DNA of 64,000 nt from Polyangiaceae bacterium (GCA_020633205.1 JACKEB010000011.1:682001-746000), one strand, 5' to 3'. Counted from the stretch's first letter, positions 38,544-48,119 are shown. Numbers and translations are program-made. The notes: generated by a model from the letters alone, not told the origin.

Positions 38544-38918
38544 TCAGCCAGAACTGGAGGTCTTGACGCTCTGCGGAGAGACGAGGCCATCCAGCTCGTC
38601 AGCGAGCCGCTGAACCCCCGCGTCCTTGTGAACGAAGACGCCGCCGTCTGACGCGCGCAGCCAGATCCGTTCGTCCGAGGTGCCGCTGTAGAAAACCGCA
38701 CACGTTACGGCACCGGACTGAAGCAGCGTTTCCGCGACCTCGATTCCGTCCCCGTCAGGCAGCACGATGTCAAAGACGCCACAGTCGTAAGGGCCGGTGC
38801 AGCCCAGCGCCGCGGTCGCCGACGGCGCCTCCGTGACGCTGTAGCCCCGCCTGCTCAGCTCGCGACTGATCGCCCGGCGCATCACCGGTTCGTCTTCGAG
38901 CAGCAGGACCCGCAACAT
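38544..38918 (-). CDS. Stand-alone response-regulator receiver protein
   Basis: A 124-residue receiver domain with no output domain. The acidic pocket is E8, D9 and E10 (LLLEDEPV), the phosphoacceptor is D50 in GVFDIVLPDGDG, the switch Thr/Ser is in FYSGTSD, and the conserved Lys is in VFVHKDAG. It closely resembles the product at 56590-57015 around the active site (DGxGIEVxxxLL, FVHK), so the two are paralogues. It lies just upstream of xdhC on the same strand (74 bp gap), which may be chance. It probably acts in a phosphorelay through a partner histidine kinase not seen in the window. Confidence 0.9.
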   Translation of the reverse strand: MLRVLLLEDEPVMRRAISRELSRRGYSVTEAPSATAALGCTGPYDCGVFDIVLPDGDGIEVAETLLQSGAVTCAVFYSGTSDERIWLRASDGGVFVHKDAGVQRLADELDGLVSPQSVKTSSSG

Positions 38919-39325
38919 CTGTTTCTATTTGCCCTGGCCCACCCTGATCCGCAACTACAGAAGCGATGCTGTATGCGGAGAGTGACGAAGCTAACGTTCA
39001 CGTAAAGGCACGCCTCAGTGTCAGCGTTTCGTTTGGCTTGGGAAAGGCGCCATTGGTCAGACGGGCTGCCTATTAGCCAACTCGCGACGGTGCCTTCATT
39101 GGAGGCGGGTACGGAGTTCAGCGCTCAAGCTTTCCCGGCGACGGCCGTTCGTCTGACTTTGCAGGAATGCGCGTTTTGGGAGCCAGCCACCTCGCGATCC
39201 GGGACACCCACGCGTTTGGGCTTGGCTTTCCGGGCTACATTTCTCTCAAGCGAGCGAATATCCTCTCAAAAGTTGGGGGACCCCAGGTGGGTGGTGTAGC
39301 GATTTGTCACCCTGAGGGGTGAATC
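38919..39325. other. Divergent intergenic region, no gene supported
   Basis: These 407 bases separate a receiver gene from a sigma-54 activator. The sequence is a little richer in A/T than its surroundings, consistent with two divergent promoters. A 93-codon plus-strand frame at 39018-39299 has no recognisable features and is not called. No exact -24/-12 sigma-54 element was found. A TGGGG/CCCCA mini-hairpin is at 39274-39285 and a GAGGGG ribosome-binding sequence precedes 39326. Confidence 0.4.
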
Positions 39326-40756
39326 GTGACCCACGCGACGGGAAAGCGGCCCATGGCCGACCCCGTCCAACTCTGGGACATTCTGATTGTTATTGCCATG
39401 CGGATAGCTCTGGCCACCCGAGACCAAGACCTGATTGAGCAGGTCAGCGCGATGGCGCAGCGCTGTGGTGCGGGGATCGACACGTCGGTTGGGCCAACGC
39501 GACTGCTCGGTGCGCGCGACTTCGAAGTCCGGCTGGTCGAGTGCCGTTTGCTCGACGCCCGTCAGGAGCCGACGTTGGCGGGTATGGAACTCGGCCCCGA
39601 CGACTGGCTGCTCTTGCTGCAGGAGCGTCTGCCCGAGCAAGGTTCCGGCTTGCGCTTGTATTGTGTACCAACCGCTCGACGGGGCGAACTCCTCGATCGC
39701 ATCGAAGAGGTGTTGCCGCGCCGCGCGTGGATCCGCGATGCGGCTGAGCAGATCCTCGGCGACACGCCTGCCGTGCGCCGGGTCAAAGAGCAGATCCGTC
39801 GCGTCGCGCGTTTCCGTGATGTTTCCGTGTTGGTCCTCGGTGAGACAGGAACCGGCAAGGAACTGGTGGCCGAGGCAGTGCATCAGCTAGCGAGCGGTGA
39901 CCGCGACCCGTTCGTGGCCATCAACTGCGCAGCGATCCCCGCGGAACTATTCGAGAGTGAGCTCTTCGGACATGAGGCGGGGGCATACACTGGCGCCCGT
40001 GGGGCCCGCGTCGGGCTACTCGAGGCTGCGGGTTCGGGTACCGTTTTTCTCGATGAGGTCGGAGAGATGCCTCCCCAGCTTCAACCGAAGCTGCTCCGTG
40101 CGCTCGAGACGCGAGAGTTCCGACGCATTGGCGCGAACACCAGCGTTCCGCTCAAGGCGCGGGTGATCAGCGCCACGAATCGCGGTTTCGGGAGTGACGA
40201 TTCCTCGCTGCGGCTCGACCTGCAATTCCGACTCGCAGGCTTCACCATCGTGTTGCCACCACTCCGCGAGCGCCTGGAGGACGTGGAGGTTCTCGCGCGA
40301 CATTTCGTAGATAGCTTCGCTGAGCGCCAGGGCATTCGCGGCTGCGGTATTGCTGGAGAGGCCTTGTCCGCGCTGCGAGAGCACAGCTGGCCAGGCAATG
40401 TGCGCGAGCTGCGGTCGACCCTCGACCACGCGGCCATCTTGTGCGGTGGCAACGTCATCGATGCACCGACCGTGCGCGCGGCGATGGCGCAGCTCCAACG
40501 CTACGCCCCAGGAAGCTCCCAAGAGGTATCAGAGGAGCGCCCAAGCAGGCGGCCGAGCGTCAACCCACCAGTGCTCTTGAGCGGCGAGCGTGTGCGCGGC
40601 CTGCTGTCGGAGAACAGCGGTCTGCGGGACATCGAACGCGACCTGATTCTGTCCGCTTTCGAGGAGTCGGGGCGGAATCTGAGCAAGACTTCTAGGCTTC
40701 TTGGCCTGCCTCGCACCACGTTGCGGGCAAAACTCCGTCGCTACGGCGCTCTTTGA
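39326..40756 (+). CDS. Sigma-54-dependent transcriptional activator (AAA+ and Fis HTH)
   Basis: A 476-residue enhancer-binding protein (452 if it starts at the ATG at 39398). Residues about 25-130 form a degenerate receiver-like N-domain with no obvious phosphoacceptor context. The AAA+ domain (about 150-390) has Walker A GETGTGKE, the sigma-54 loop GAYTGA in place of GAFTGA (a known functional variant), Walker B VFLDEVGEMPP, and the closing HSWPGNVRELRSTLDH. The C-terminus has a Fis-type helix-turn-helix (NLSKTSRLLGLPRTTLRAKL). Such proteins drive sigma-54 promoters, often for development or motility genes in myxobacteria. Target unknown. Confidence 0.94.
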   Translation: MTHATGKRPMADPVQLWDILIVIAMRIALATRDQDLIEQVSAMAQRCGAGIDTSVGPTRLLGARDFEVRLVECRLLDARQEPTLAGMELGPDDWLLLLQERLPEQGSGLRLYCVPTARRGELLDRIEEVLPRRAWIRDAAEQILGDTPAVRRVKEQIRRVARFRDVSVLVLGETGTGKELVAEAVHQLASGDRDPFVAINCAAIPAELFESELFGHEAGAYTGARGARVGLLEAAGSGTVFLDEVGEMPPQLQPKLLRALETREFRRIGANTSVPLKARVISATNRGFGSDDSSLRLDLQFRLAGFTIVLPPLRERLEDVEVLARHFVDSFAERQGIRGCGIAGEALSALREHSWPGNVRELRSTLDHAAILCGGNVIDAPTVRAAMAQLQRYAPGSSQEVSEERPSRRPSVNPPVLLSGERVRGLLSENSGLRDIERDLILSAFEESGRNLSKTSRLLGLPRTTLRAKLRRYGAL

Positions 40757-40804
40757 CCCTTTGGCGCCTCGTCAGCGCCCGTTGCGTGTCAGACTCCCCG
40801 GCCC

Positions 40805-42217
40805 ATGAACTCCCCCGGTGACAAGGCCTCGAAGTCGATTCCTCCGACTTGGGCGCCGCATTCGTGGCGAGCGTTCCCGCGATCTCAGAGCATTCCGTAC
40901 GAGCACCCGGAGCAGTTGACCGGTGTGGTGCAGACGCTCGAGCGGTTACCTCCGCTCGTCACGCCGTGGGAGATCGAGCGTTTGAAGCGCGAAATCGCTG
41001 ACGCCCAGGCTGGGAAGCGCTTCCTGCTCCAGGGCGGAGACTGCGCGGAGACCTTCGAAGATTGCCGGGCGGATATTATAACGAATCGTCTGAAGATCCT
41101 TCTGCAGATGTCGGTCGTGCTGATCCAGGCTGGCAAGCGCCCAGTGGTGCGGGTTGGTCGCTTCGCCGGGCAATATGCGAAGCCTCGCTCAAAGCCCCTG
41201 GAGGTGCGAGATGGGACCGAGCTGCCGAGCTACTTCGGTGACTTGGTCAATCGCCCCGAATTTGATGCGGATGCTCGCCGTGCGGATCCAAAGCTCCTGA
41301 TCGAGGCCTACTGGCACGCGGCCTTGACGCTCAACTTCATCCGCTCGCTGGGTAGTGGCGGCTTCTCCGATTTGCACCATCCCGAGTATTGGGATCTCTC
41401 GTTCATGGAACGAGATGATGTGACCGCGGAGCTCAAGGCGAGCTATCAGCGCACCACCCAGCAACTCGCAGAGGCTTTGCGGTTCATGGAGGCGCTCGGT
41501 GAGGCGAAGGTCAGCGACCTCACCCGGGTCGATTTCTACACGAGCCACGAGGGACTCAGTCTCGACTACGAGGCTGCGCAGACGCGCCTCGCGGAGCATC
41601 ACCGCGGCTACTACGACCTGACGACCCACCTGCCGTGGATTGGCGAACGCACCCGCGACCTCGACGGGGCGCACGTGGAGTTCTTCCGCGGCATCGAGAA
41701 TCCGGTTGGCGTGAAGCTAGGCCCTAGCGCAGATGCCGATGGGGTGCGGCGGCTCCTCGACCGTCTGAATCCCGAAGATCAGCCCGGCAAAATCGTGTTG
41801 ATCACTCGCATGGGCGCTCAGCGCGTGAGTGAGGCCCTGCCCGCCCTGGTGAAGGCGATTCAGGGGGACGGTCGCCGCGTGCTTTGGATCTCGGATCCGA
41901 TGCACGGCAACACCCACGCGACCTCGTCGGGCATCAAGACGCGCAATTTTGACGACATCTTGCATGAGGTTCAGCACTCGTTCGATGTGCACGAATCCCT
42001 GGGCTCGCGGCTTGGCGGCGTCCACTTCGAGCTCACCGGCGAAGATGTGACGGAGTGCACCGGAGGAGGGCTCAGTGAGGCCGATTTGGACCAAAACTAC
42101 GTGAGCCGTTGCGACCCGCGGCTGAACTATCGACAAGCGTTGGAGATGGCTTTCCGCATCGGAGAGCGCATGGCTCAGAGTCCAGACGCCCTCGGTATGG
42201 GACGTGCACACGCATGA
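40805..42217 (+). CDS. Class II 3-deoxy-D-arabino-heptulosonate 7-phosphate synthase
   Basis: A 470-residue class II (plant/mycobacterial-type) DAHP synthase, the first enzyme of the shikimate pathway, joining phosphoenolpyruvate and erythrose 4-phosphate. Diagnostic stretches are LLQGGDCAETFEDC, VVRVGRFAGQYAKPRS, GLSLDYEAAQTR and ISDPMHGNTHATSSGIKTR, with metal ligands including Cys in GGDCAE and His in DPMHGN. The stop overlaps the start of the PAP2 gene by 4 bp. Confidence 0.95.
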   Translation: MNSPGDKASKSIPPTWAPHSWRAFPRSQSIPYEHPEQLTGVVQTLERLPPLVTPWEIERLKREIADAQAGKRFLLQGGDCAETFEDCRADIITNRLKILLQMSVVLIQAGKRPVVRVGRFAGQYAKPRSKPLEVRDGTELPSYFGDLVNRPEFDADARRADPKLLIEAYWHAALTLNFIRSLGSGGFSDLHHPEYWDLSFMERDDVTAELKASYQRTTQQLAEALRFMEALGEAKVSDLTRVDFYTSHEGLSLDYEAAQTRLAEHHRGYYDLTTHLPWIGERTRDLDGAHVEFFRGIENPVGVKLGPSADADGVRRLLDRLNPEDQPGKIVLITRMGAQRVSEALPALVKAIQGDGRRVLWISDPMHGNTHATSSGIKTRNFDDILHEVQHSFDVHESLGSRLGGVHFELTGEDVTECTGGGLSEADLDQNYVSRCDPRLNYRQALEMAFRIGERMAQSPDALGMGRAHA

Positions 42218-43389
42218 GTTTCGCGCGGCGATCGTGCACTGATGTGGGATGCTCCTGCGAATCGTGCTTGAGACCTTCGAATCGGATTTCAGCGTTGCTT
42301 AGACGTCTTACGCGCTCCACACCGCACCCTGGGGCAGCCGCGGACCGACGTTCTCTGGCGTCCGGGGTTTTGCCGCGGGGATCATCCGGGCGATGCGTCG
42401 CTGGCCTGCTCGCCCTGTTTGCTTGTTTGGGGGGAGAGGCGCGCTCAGCAGTCGCCGCCCCGACGCGCAGCCTCACGCTTGGAGCGACCCAGGCGCCTCG
42501 CAGCAACTCACCGCCCTCCGCCGCACCGGAGGAAGACCCCGAGGAAACAGTGCGCCCCGGCTCTGGCAAGTTCGAGCGTGGAGGGGGTGACTCCCTGGTC
42601 TGGGATAAGGCTTGGAAGCGGTACACGGTCGGTAACGGTGTGCTCACCGGTATCGCCTTGATGACGTTCGTGACGGCGTACGCTATCGGCCCTAACGCAG
42701 AGGAGCCATACACGAGTCACATTGGCTTCGACGAGTCCGCACGAGACTTGTTGCGCGCCCCCGGTGGGCACTGGCGACAGCGGGCGGAGGACATGAGCGA
42801 CTTGGGGCTGACCCTGGCCGTCAGCTATCCCTTGCTCATCGACTCTCTAGTTGTTTCCTCGTGGTATCGAGACAGCCCCGACGTCGGTGTGCAAACGGCG
42901 CTGATCGACTTGGAGGCGATCTCGTTCACCCTCGCAATCCAGTCACTCGCAAACCTCGCTACCGGCCGTGAGCGGCCATACGGGCGCACTTGCGGTACCG
43001 ACCTGGACCCGAACACCGCGGACTGCGTCGATGACAACCGCTATCGCAGCTTCTTCAGTGGCCACACGTCCGCCAGTTTCGCCGCCGCCGCCGTGAACTG
43101 CGTGCATCATACCCAGCTACCCATCTACGGTCAGGGCAACGCTTGGGCGCCTTGCTTGGGAGGCTTCGCGGTTGCGGGTGCCGTAGGCACGCTGCGGATC
43201 GTCTCCGATTTTCACTACCTCTCAGACGTGTTGACTGGCGCCTTGGTGGGTACGGGGGTCGGCATCGCGGTGCCGTTGGTGTTGCACTACCGCAAGAGCA
43301 ATCAGGAAGGGCCAGGGCTTGGCGCCGAGGAGATCGAGGTGCGCTTGATTCCGATGCCCAACGGCGTCGGACTGTGGGGGTCGTTTTGA
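42214..43389 (+). CDS. PAP2-superfamily membrane phosphatase-like protein
   Basis: Starting at the ATG inside the DAHP synthase stop, the product is 391 residues. A long N-terminal tail, including a hydrophobic stretch (CVAGLLALFACLGG) that may act as a signal sequence, precedes a PAP2 domain at about 180-345. Motif 2 appears as FFSGHTS and motif 3 as RIVSDFHYLSD (R-x5-H-x3-D). In motif 1 (KxxxxxxRP) the Lys position is Asn (NLATGRERP), so activity is uncertain. It overlaps both neighbours, forming a three-gene unit with DAHP synthase and the barrel protein. Confidence 0.82.
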   Translation: MSFARRSCTDVGCSCESCLRPSNRISALLRRLTRSTPHPGAAADRRSLASGVLPRGSSGRCVAGLLALFACLGGEARSAVAAPTRSLTLGATQAPRSNSPPSAAPEEDPEETVRPGSGKFERGGGDSLVWDKAWKRYTVGNGVLTGIALMTFVTAYAIGPNAEEPYTSHIGFDESARDLLRAPGGHWRQRAEDMSDLGLTLAVSYPLLIDSLVVSSWYRDSPDVGVQTALIDLEAISFTLAIQSLANLATGRERPYGRTCGTDLDPNTADCVDDNRYRSFFSGHTSASFAAAAVNCVHHTQLPIYGQGNAWAPCLGGFAVAGAVGTLRIVSDFHYLSDVLTGALVGTGVGIAVPLVLHYRKSNQEGPGLGAEEIEVRLIPMPNGVGLWGSF

Positions 43390-44237
43390 AGCCCCTGCGC
43401 GACGCGGTCGCGCTCGCGGTCGCAGTGGTATGCGTTCCAGCGCTCGTGCACGCCCAGCCGCTTGGCGGCACCGATGGCGCGCCCACGCCTGCGGCGCCAG
43501 TCGGAGTCCCTCTTGGTCCGCGAGACCCCGATCGCGAGCCAAGCGCCTTCGTTTCGACTGCGGTCGACATTGGCTATCAGTACCTCCGGCCACGCGGCTC
43601 GGTTGGCTATGGGAATCCGTGGGGAAGCTGGGTAGGCGTTGACGCCAACCCGCTAGTTAGCGGAACGGCTGCCGGTGGCTACGGCGGCGTGCGCCTGGCT
43701 CTGCCCCCCGTAAACTTGAGAGCGGGTCTTCGCTACCTCTACTCGTTCCGCAAGTCGTTCCTGCCGATCCAGGAACAGTACAATCGTCGTGACATCGAGT
43801 TTTCGGACGGCGATCCCGCGCGCTACCTCGCGTGGGAGACCGAACTCACCCTCTCCCCCATCGTGGGTCCAGGTTACATCTTGAGCGAGAGCGCGCTCAC
43901 TTACATGACCGGCGTGCCCAGCGACCAGTACGTCTACACGGAGCAGCTCAGGATCGTGGCGAAGGCTCCTTGGATCTTCCGTCAGCAACTGGGCTACGTG
44001 TTCCCCATCGACGAGGCGGGGGCCCTGAAGATCGGCATCGTGGGCGAGTATTTGAGGGATCCAGATCGCGAAACCGACACGGTTCGCGGCGGGATCTTGC
44101 TGCGCATGCGGATCTTCCAAGATCTGGAGGCGCGTGGGAACTTCGTGCCGGTGCTGTTCAGCCCAGATGAGCTGGGGATCAAGGGCGGGGACTTCGGGCA
44201 GCTGGGAATTCGCTGGACCTGGGCTGAAGACTTGTAA
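43386..44237 (+). CDS. Predicted outer-membrane beta-barrel protein
   Basis: The preferred start is TTG at 43386, overlapping the PAP2 stop (TTGA); a GTG at 43374 is an alternative. The 283-residue product has a Sec signal (AVVCVPALVHAQP) and then alternating hydrophobic strands such as VSTAVDIGYQYLRP, GGYGGVRLALPPVNLRAGLRY and FGQLGIRWTW, ending close to the C-terminus with an aromatic residue as barrels do. About ten to twelve strands look plausible. No specific family is recognised. Confidence 0.65.
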   Translation: MKPLRDAVALAVAVVCVPALVHAQPLGGTDGAPTPAAPVGVPLGPRDPDREPSAFVSTAVDIGYQYLRPRGSVGYGNPWGSWVGVDANPLVSGTAAGGYGGVRLALPPVNLRAGLRYLYSFRKSFLPIQEQYNRRDIEFSDGDPARYLAWETELTLSPIVGPGYILSESALTYMTGVPSDQYVYTEQLRIVAKAPWIFRQQLGYVFPIDEAGALKIGIVGEYLRDPDRETDTVRGGILLRMRIFQDLEARGNFVPVLFSPDELGIKGGDFGQLGIRWTWAEDL

Positions 44238-44248
44238 GCTAGCGGGTC

Positions 44249-46201
44249 ATGGGGGATGAGCCGCAGCGGACGCGGAGACTCGACGGTGTTCCGCCTGGGC
44301 TGCGTGCTACGGCCCAGGCGACGACCATTCGCCCAGAGGGCTTCGGTGCCACCGTGCCGTTGGTTGCGGAGGCCACGCGCGCGGCGGAGAGCCTGCCGCG
44401 CATTTCGGTGAGCCTCGGGGAAACGGACCTAGAGAGCCTCAAGGGTCGCAGCGAGATCGATCTGCACTTCGTTGGACTACTGGGAGAAGGCGGCATGGGG
44501 CGCGTGCTGTTGGCGCGCCAACGCTCGCTGCAGCGGGAAGTAGCAGTCAAGACCAGCAAGCCCTCCGCGTCAGCCGAAGTGAGTCAGCAGCTGATTCACG
44601 AGGGAGTCATCACCGGCAAGCTCGAGCACCCTGGAATCGTGCCCGTACACTCGCTGGCTCTCGACCAAGCGGGGCGTCCGGTGGTGGTGATGAAGCGCAT
44701 CGAGGGGGTCGAATGGGCCACGCTGATCCACGACCCCGAGCACGAAGCCTGGGCGGATTGGGTCTCAGATAACCGCGAGGAAATTGATGTGGAGGCCCGC
44801 CGAGCCGCCCATCTGGAGATCTTGGCGCGGGTGTGCGAGGCGGTGCACTTCGCGCACAGTCGCCGCATCTTGCATCGGGACATCAAACCCGAAAACGTGA
44901 TGCTCGGGCGCTTCGGTGAGGTGTACTTGGTCGACTGGGGGATCGCGCTGCAGCTCGAGGCCGGCCAACCGGGCCTTGGGCTCGCCGGGACCCCGGCGTA
45001 CATGGCGCCGGAGATGGTGCGAGGCGGTCCCATCGATGAGCGGACTGATGTGTACCTGCTTGGGGCCACGCTGCACGAGGTGCTAACGGCCAGCTACCGC
45101 CATCAAGGCAGCAGCCTGCAAGACGTCTTGGATGCGGCCGAGCGATCGCCACTCGTGCAGTATGATGAAGGCATACCCGAAGAGCTGGCGCAGATCGCCA
45201 ATCGCGCGACTGCGCGGGACCCAAGCAAGCGCTTTGCCAACGCGGAAGAGCTGCGCGCTGCTCTGCGTACGTTCCTCAGGCACCAAACGTCAGTGCGCTT
45301 GAGTCGCGAGGCACAAATCCGGGTGGAAACCGCAGAGGCTCGACTCGCCAACGACTCCCAACGTGGCCGTACACTAGCGCCGGCCTCCCTACGCGAAGTC
45401 AGCGAGCTGCTCAGCGTGGCGCGCTTCGGTTTTGCCCAAGCGCTCGAAATATGGGGCGAAAATCAGCTCGCGTTGGCGGGTCAACGAGAATGCCTCGTGC
45501 GATTGGTGCAGGCAGAGGTCCTGACGCGTGACGCGCGCCGTGCCCGCACCTGGCTCGCGGAGCTCGAGGAGGCTCCCCCGGAACTCGAAGAGCAGGTTCA
45601 GGGCCTGGAGCGGCAGCTCGCGGCGGCTGCTGAGCGGACCGCTGAGCTGCAGCGAATGGCCGCTGACTTGGACGCCAACGTGGCTTCCCGTCAGCGCCTG
45701 CGGGGCGCCGTGTACCTCGGGGTTGCGGGGGTGGTGTTTTCGGTCTTCGGTCTCTATCTGGTGGCGAGCGGCCGCCAGCTCACTCACGCCAGAATGGTGC
45801 AGCTCTCGATTGGGATGAACCTCGTCGTCGGAGGCTGGCTGTTTGGTGCGAGGAAGGCGCTGCTGACCAACGCATTCAACCGTCGCTTGATGGGAACGCT
45901 GATGCTGGTGCTGCTCGGGATGCTCGCGGACCGCTTGATCGGATGGACGCTCGGGACGGAGCCCTACACCATCTTGGTCCACGACCAGCTGCTCATGGTG
46001 CTTGGGGTTGCCGTCGTCTCGCTCACGCTGAACCGGAACCTGATGTGGATGCTGGTCCCGCTGATCCCAGGGTTGGTCATCACCGCAGCCGTGCCGAGCT
46101 TGGTGCCTGCCGTGTTCAGCATCACGACTGCGCTAGCTGCGGGCATGGCAATCTGGGTGACCAAAGCCACCGTGCGTGAGTCCGAAAGCAAGGCTCCGTA
46201 G
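44249..46201 (+). CDS. Membrane-anchored Ser/Thr protein kinase (Hanks type)
   Basis: A 650-residue protein. The kinase domain covers about 70-345: GLLGEGGMGRVLLAR, the VAVK lysine in REVAVKTSK, the catalytic loop HRDIKPENVML, the metal motif as DWG (YLVDWGIAL) instead of DFG, and APE in AYMAPEM. A coiled-coil segment follows (about 350-480), then roughly six transmembrane helices to the C-terminus (for example LRGAVYLGVAGVVFSVFGLY). No PASTA or other ligand domain is present. DWG is a recurrent variant in bacterial kinases and does not exclude activity. Confidence 0.93.
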   Translation: MGDEPQRTRRLDGVPPGLRATAQATTIRPEGFGATVPLVAEATRAAESLPRISVSLGETDLESLKGRSEIDLHFVGLLGEGGMGRVLLARQRSLQREVAVKTSKPSASAEVSQQLIHEGVITGKLEHPGIVPVHSLALDQAGRPVVVMKRIEGVEWATLIHDPEHEAWADWVSDNREEIDVEARRAAHLEILARVCEAVHFAHSRRILHRDIKPENVMLGRFGEVYLVDWGIALQLEAGQPGLGLAGTPAYMAPEMVRGGPIDERTDVYLLGATLHEVLTASYRHQGSSLQDVLDAAERSPLVQYDEGIPEELAQIANRATARDPSKRFANAEELRAALRTFLRHQTSVRLSREAQIRVETAEARLANDSQRGRTLAPASLREVSELLSVARFGFAQALEIWGENQLALAGQRECLVRLVQAEVLTRDARRARTWLAELEEAPPELEEQVQGLERQLAAAAERTAELQRMAADLDANVASRQRLRGAVYLGVAGVVFSVFGLYLVASGRQLTHARMVQLSIGMNLVVGGWLFGARKALLTNAFNRRLMGTLMLVLLGMLADRLIGWTLGTEPYTILVHDQLLMVLGVAVVSLTLNRNLMWMLVPLIPGLVITAAVPSLVPAVFSITTALAAGMAIWVTKATVRESESKAP

Positions 46202-46222
46202 CCCGCTGTTGAAAAACACCCT

Positions 46223-47155
46223 CTAGTACTGCCATAGCATCGCCGCGAGGTGCATACCCGCACCGGGCGCGAAGAACAGCAGCTTCTGACCGCGCTGGAC
46301 GTGCCCACTTTGCACGAAGTGATCCAGGGTGAGCGGGATGTTGACCGCGGACAGGTTCCCTGCGGAATCAAACGTCGTGAGGAGTTTCTTCGCGGGGATG
46401 TCCAAGGCCTCTGCCCAGCGCTCCATCATGCCCAGGTTCGCCTGATGGGGGATGAACCAATCGATGTCCTCGGGATAGAGGTTGCTCTCGCCGAACAGCT
46501 CACGCGGCACGCTCAGGGCCTCTTGCATGAAGTAGTCGCGATACCGCGGATCGCTCGAGAACTCGAAATGCGTGAGCTCGCCACGCGCGTGGCTCGAGGG
46601 CAGCGTCACGAAGTCGAACGCGCTCGAGTCGGTTTTCTCACGCACACCGAGCAGGCTGGTCTCATCAAAGCCACCCTCCACGATCACAGCCGCCGCGCCA
46701 TCACCCAGACTCGTGTTGTTGGTGCCATCCGCGATGCCTCGGCTCGACCAGCTCATGCTGGTGACGATGGCGATGCGGTGTTGCAGCTTGCTCGCGATCA
46801 GCGCGTGGGCACACTTGAGGGCTGAGATGAAGCTTGCGCAGGCGGTGTCCAGAGTCCAGCACGCTGCATGTTCGAGTCCCAACTTGCCAGGGAGCAGGTT
46901 CACGTCCTTTGGGAAGTCCCAGTCCCCCATGCCTGAGAACGCGATCACGAAGTCGATCTCTCGGGGGTCGAGCTCTGCTCGCGCCAAAGCCTGCTTCAGG
47001 GCTTGCTCGGCCATGAACACTGCGCGTTCATGCGCACCCGCTGCTCGCCGCTCGTTCAAACCTCGCGGTGCCTTCAGTCCGCCTGCTTCGAGTTCTGCCC
47101 GGCTGAGCCGACGCTCGGGAAGGTAAGCTCCAGTGGATTGAATCCGCGCGCTCAT
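46223..47155 (-). CDS. 3-oxoacyl-ACP synthase III (FabH)-like protein
   Basis: A 310-residue thiolase-fold enzyme (starts at MSARIQSTGAYLPERRL; a GTG nine bases upstream is possible). The KAS III triad is present: Cys in LDTACASFISAL, His in WFIPHQANLGMMERWA and Asn in FDSAGNLSAVNIPL. The last motif differs slightly from the FabH consensus GNTSAASI. It stands alone, away from any fab cluster, so it may serve a specialised condensation or acyl-transfer step rather than primary fatty-acid initiation. Confidence 0.9.
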   Translation of the reverse strand: MSARIQSTGAYLPERRLSRAELEAGGLKAPRGLNERRAAGAHERAVFMAEQALKQALARAELDPREIDFVIAFSGMGDWDFPKDVNLLPGKLGLEHAACWTLDTACASFISALKCAHALIASKLQHRIAIVTSMSWSSRGIADGTNNTSLGDGAAAVIVEGGFDETSLLGVREKTDSSAFDFVTLPSSHARGELTHFEFSSDPRYRDYFMQEALSVPRELFGESNLYPEDIDWFIPHQANLGMMERWAEALDIPAKKLLTTFDSAGNLSAVNIPLTLDHFVQSGHVQRGQKLLFFAPGAGMHLAAMLWQY

Positions 47156-47288
47156 GCCCGACACGTTGCCAGGCTCTCGGGACGCTGGCTAGCGAGAGTC
47201 TTGGAACCGCGTGAGGGCACTCGCTGTTGGCTGAACGTCACGCATTGAGGCTTGCTCTCGAAGTTGCTGCGTACATGCTTGCGCCACG

Positions 47289-48119
47289 ATGAGCACGAAT
47301 CCCCAAGCCGCCCAAATGGGTGACGAGTCGATGGCGCGGAACCTTGGTTTCCAAGCCAGAGCGATCTGGCCGGCGGAGCAGCGGCTGTTCGAGCGCTATG
47401 AACTCGCGGGTGCTTTTCGTGCGCTCGATGTGGGCTGTGGCACTGGAGAGATCACCATACGACTCGCGCAGCGCTATCCCGACGCCAAGCTCGAGGGCAT
47501 CGATATCCTGCCTGGCAACCTGGCGATCGCTGAGGCACGGCTGACTGCTTTTCCGGACCTCGCCTCTCGAGTGCGTTTCCGCGAGGCAGACGCGTTCGCG
47601 CTCGAGTACGGTAACGACAGCTTCGAGCTGGTGGTTTGTCGCCATGTCTCCCAGGCTGTGCCCGACTTCCCGCGCATGCTCGCCGAGCTGTGCCGGGTAA
47701 TCCGTCCCGGGGGCTACCTTCATTTGTTGAGCGAGGACTACGGCATGCTCCACATGCCTTTGGTGCCTGGCCGGCCGAATCTGGATCGCTTCTGGGTGGA
47801 CGTGGCGCTGCCCTACTTGACCAGTATCCAGTGTGACGGCCGGGTCGGACGCCACAGCTTGGGGCTGGTGCGGGCGTGCGGCTTGACGGACGCTCGCGTT
47901 GATTTCGTGACCGTCGACACCGAGCGCGTACCCCGCGAGGTACTGGCGGGGATCTTCCAGGCATGGCGTGATGGCTACACCGAGCCGCTAGCGACCGCGA
48001 CGGAACGCAGCCCAGCTGAAGTTCGCGAGTGCTTCCAGGCCATGATCGACTTCGTGAACGATCCGGCTCAGTACGTCCTGTGGCAGGTGCCCATCATCAC
48101 GGCGCAGAAGCCCGGTTGA
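47289..48119 (+). CDS. Class I SAM-dependent methyltransferase
   Basis: A 276-residue Rossmann methyltransferase with motif I ALDVGCGTGEITIRLAQRYP, acidic residue in EGIDILPGNL, motif II SFELVVCRHVSQAVPDF and post-II RVIRPGGYLHLLSEDYG. The substrate is unknown. It runs divergently from the KAS III-like gene and ends 9 bp before the convergent membrane-protein gene. Confidence 0.9.
   Translation: MSTNPQAAQMGDESMARNLGFQARAIWPAEQRLFERYELAGAFRALDVGCGTGEITIRLAQRYPDAKLEGIDILPGNLAIAEARLTAFPDLASRVRFREADAFALEYGNDSFELVVCRHVSQAVPDFPRMLAELCRVIRPGGYLHLLSEDYGMLHMPLVPGRPNLDRFWVDVALPYLTSIQCDGRVGRHSLGLVRACGLTDARVDFVTVDTERVPREVLAGIFQAWRDGYTEPLATATERSPAEVRECFQAMIDFVNDPAQYVLWQVPIITAQKPG

Noticed and set aside
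39018..39299. A 93-codon plus-strand frame
   Set aside because: It has no domain, signal or ribosome-binding site and fills a divergent promoter region.
38919..39325. Sigma-54 (-24/-12) promoter ahead of the activator gene
   Set aside because: The best candidate (TTGG...TGC near 39054) has 13 bp between the GG and GC elements instead of 12, so it does not meet the spacing rule.
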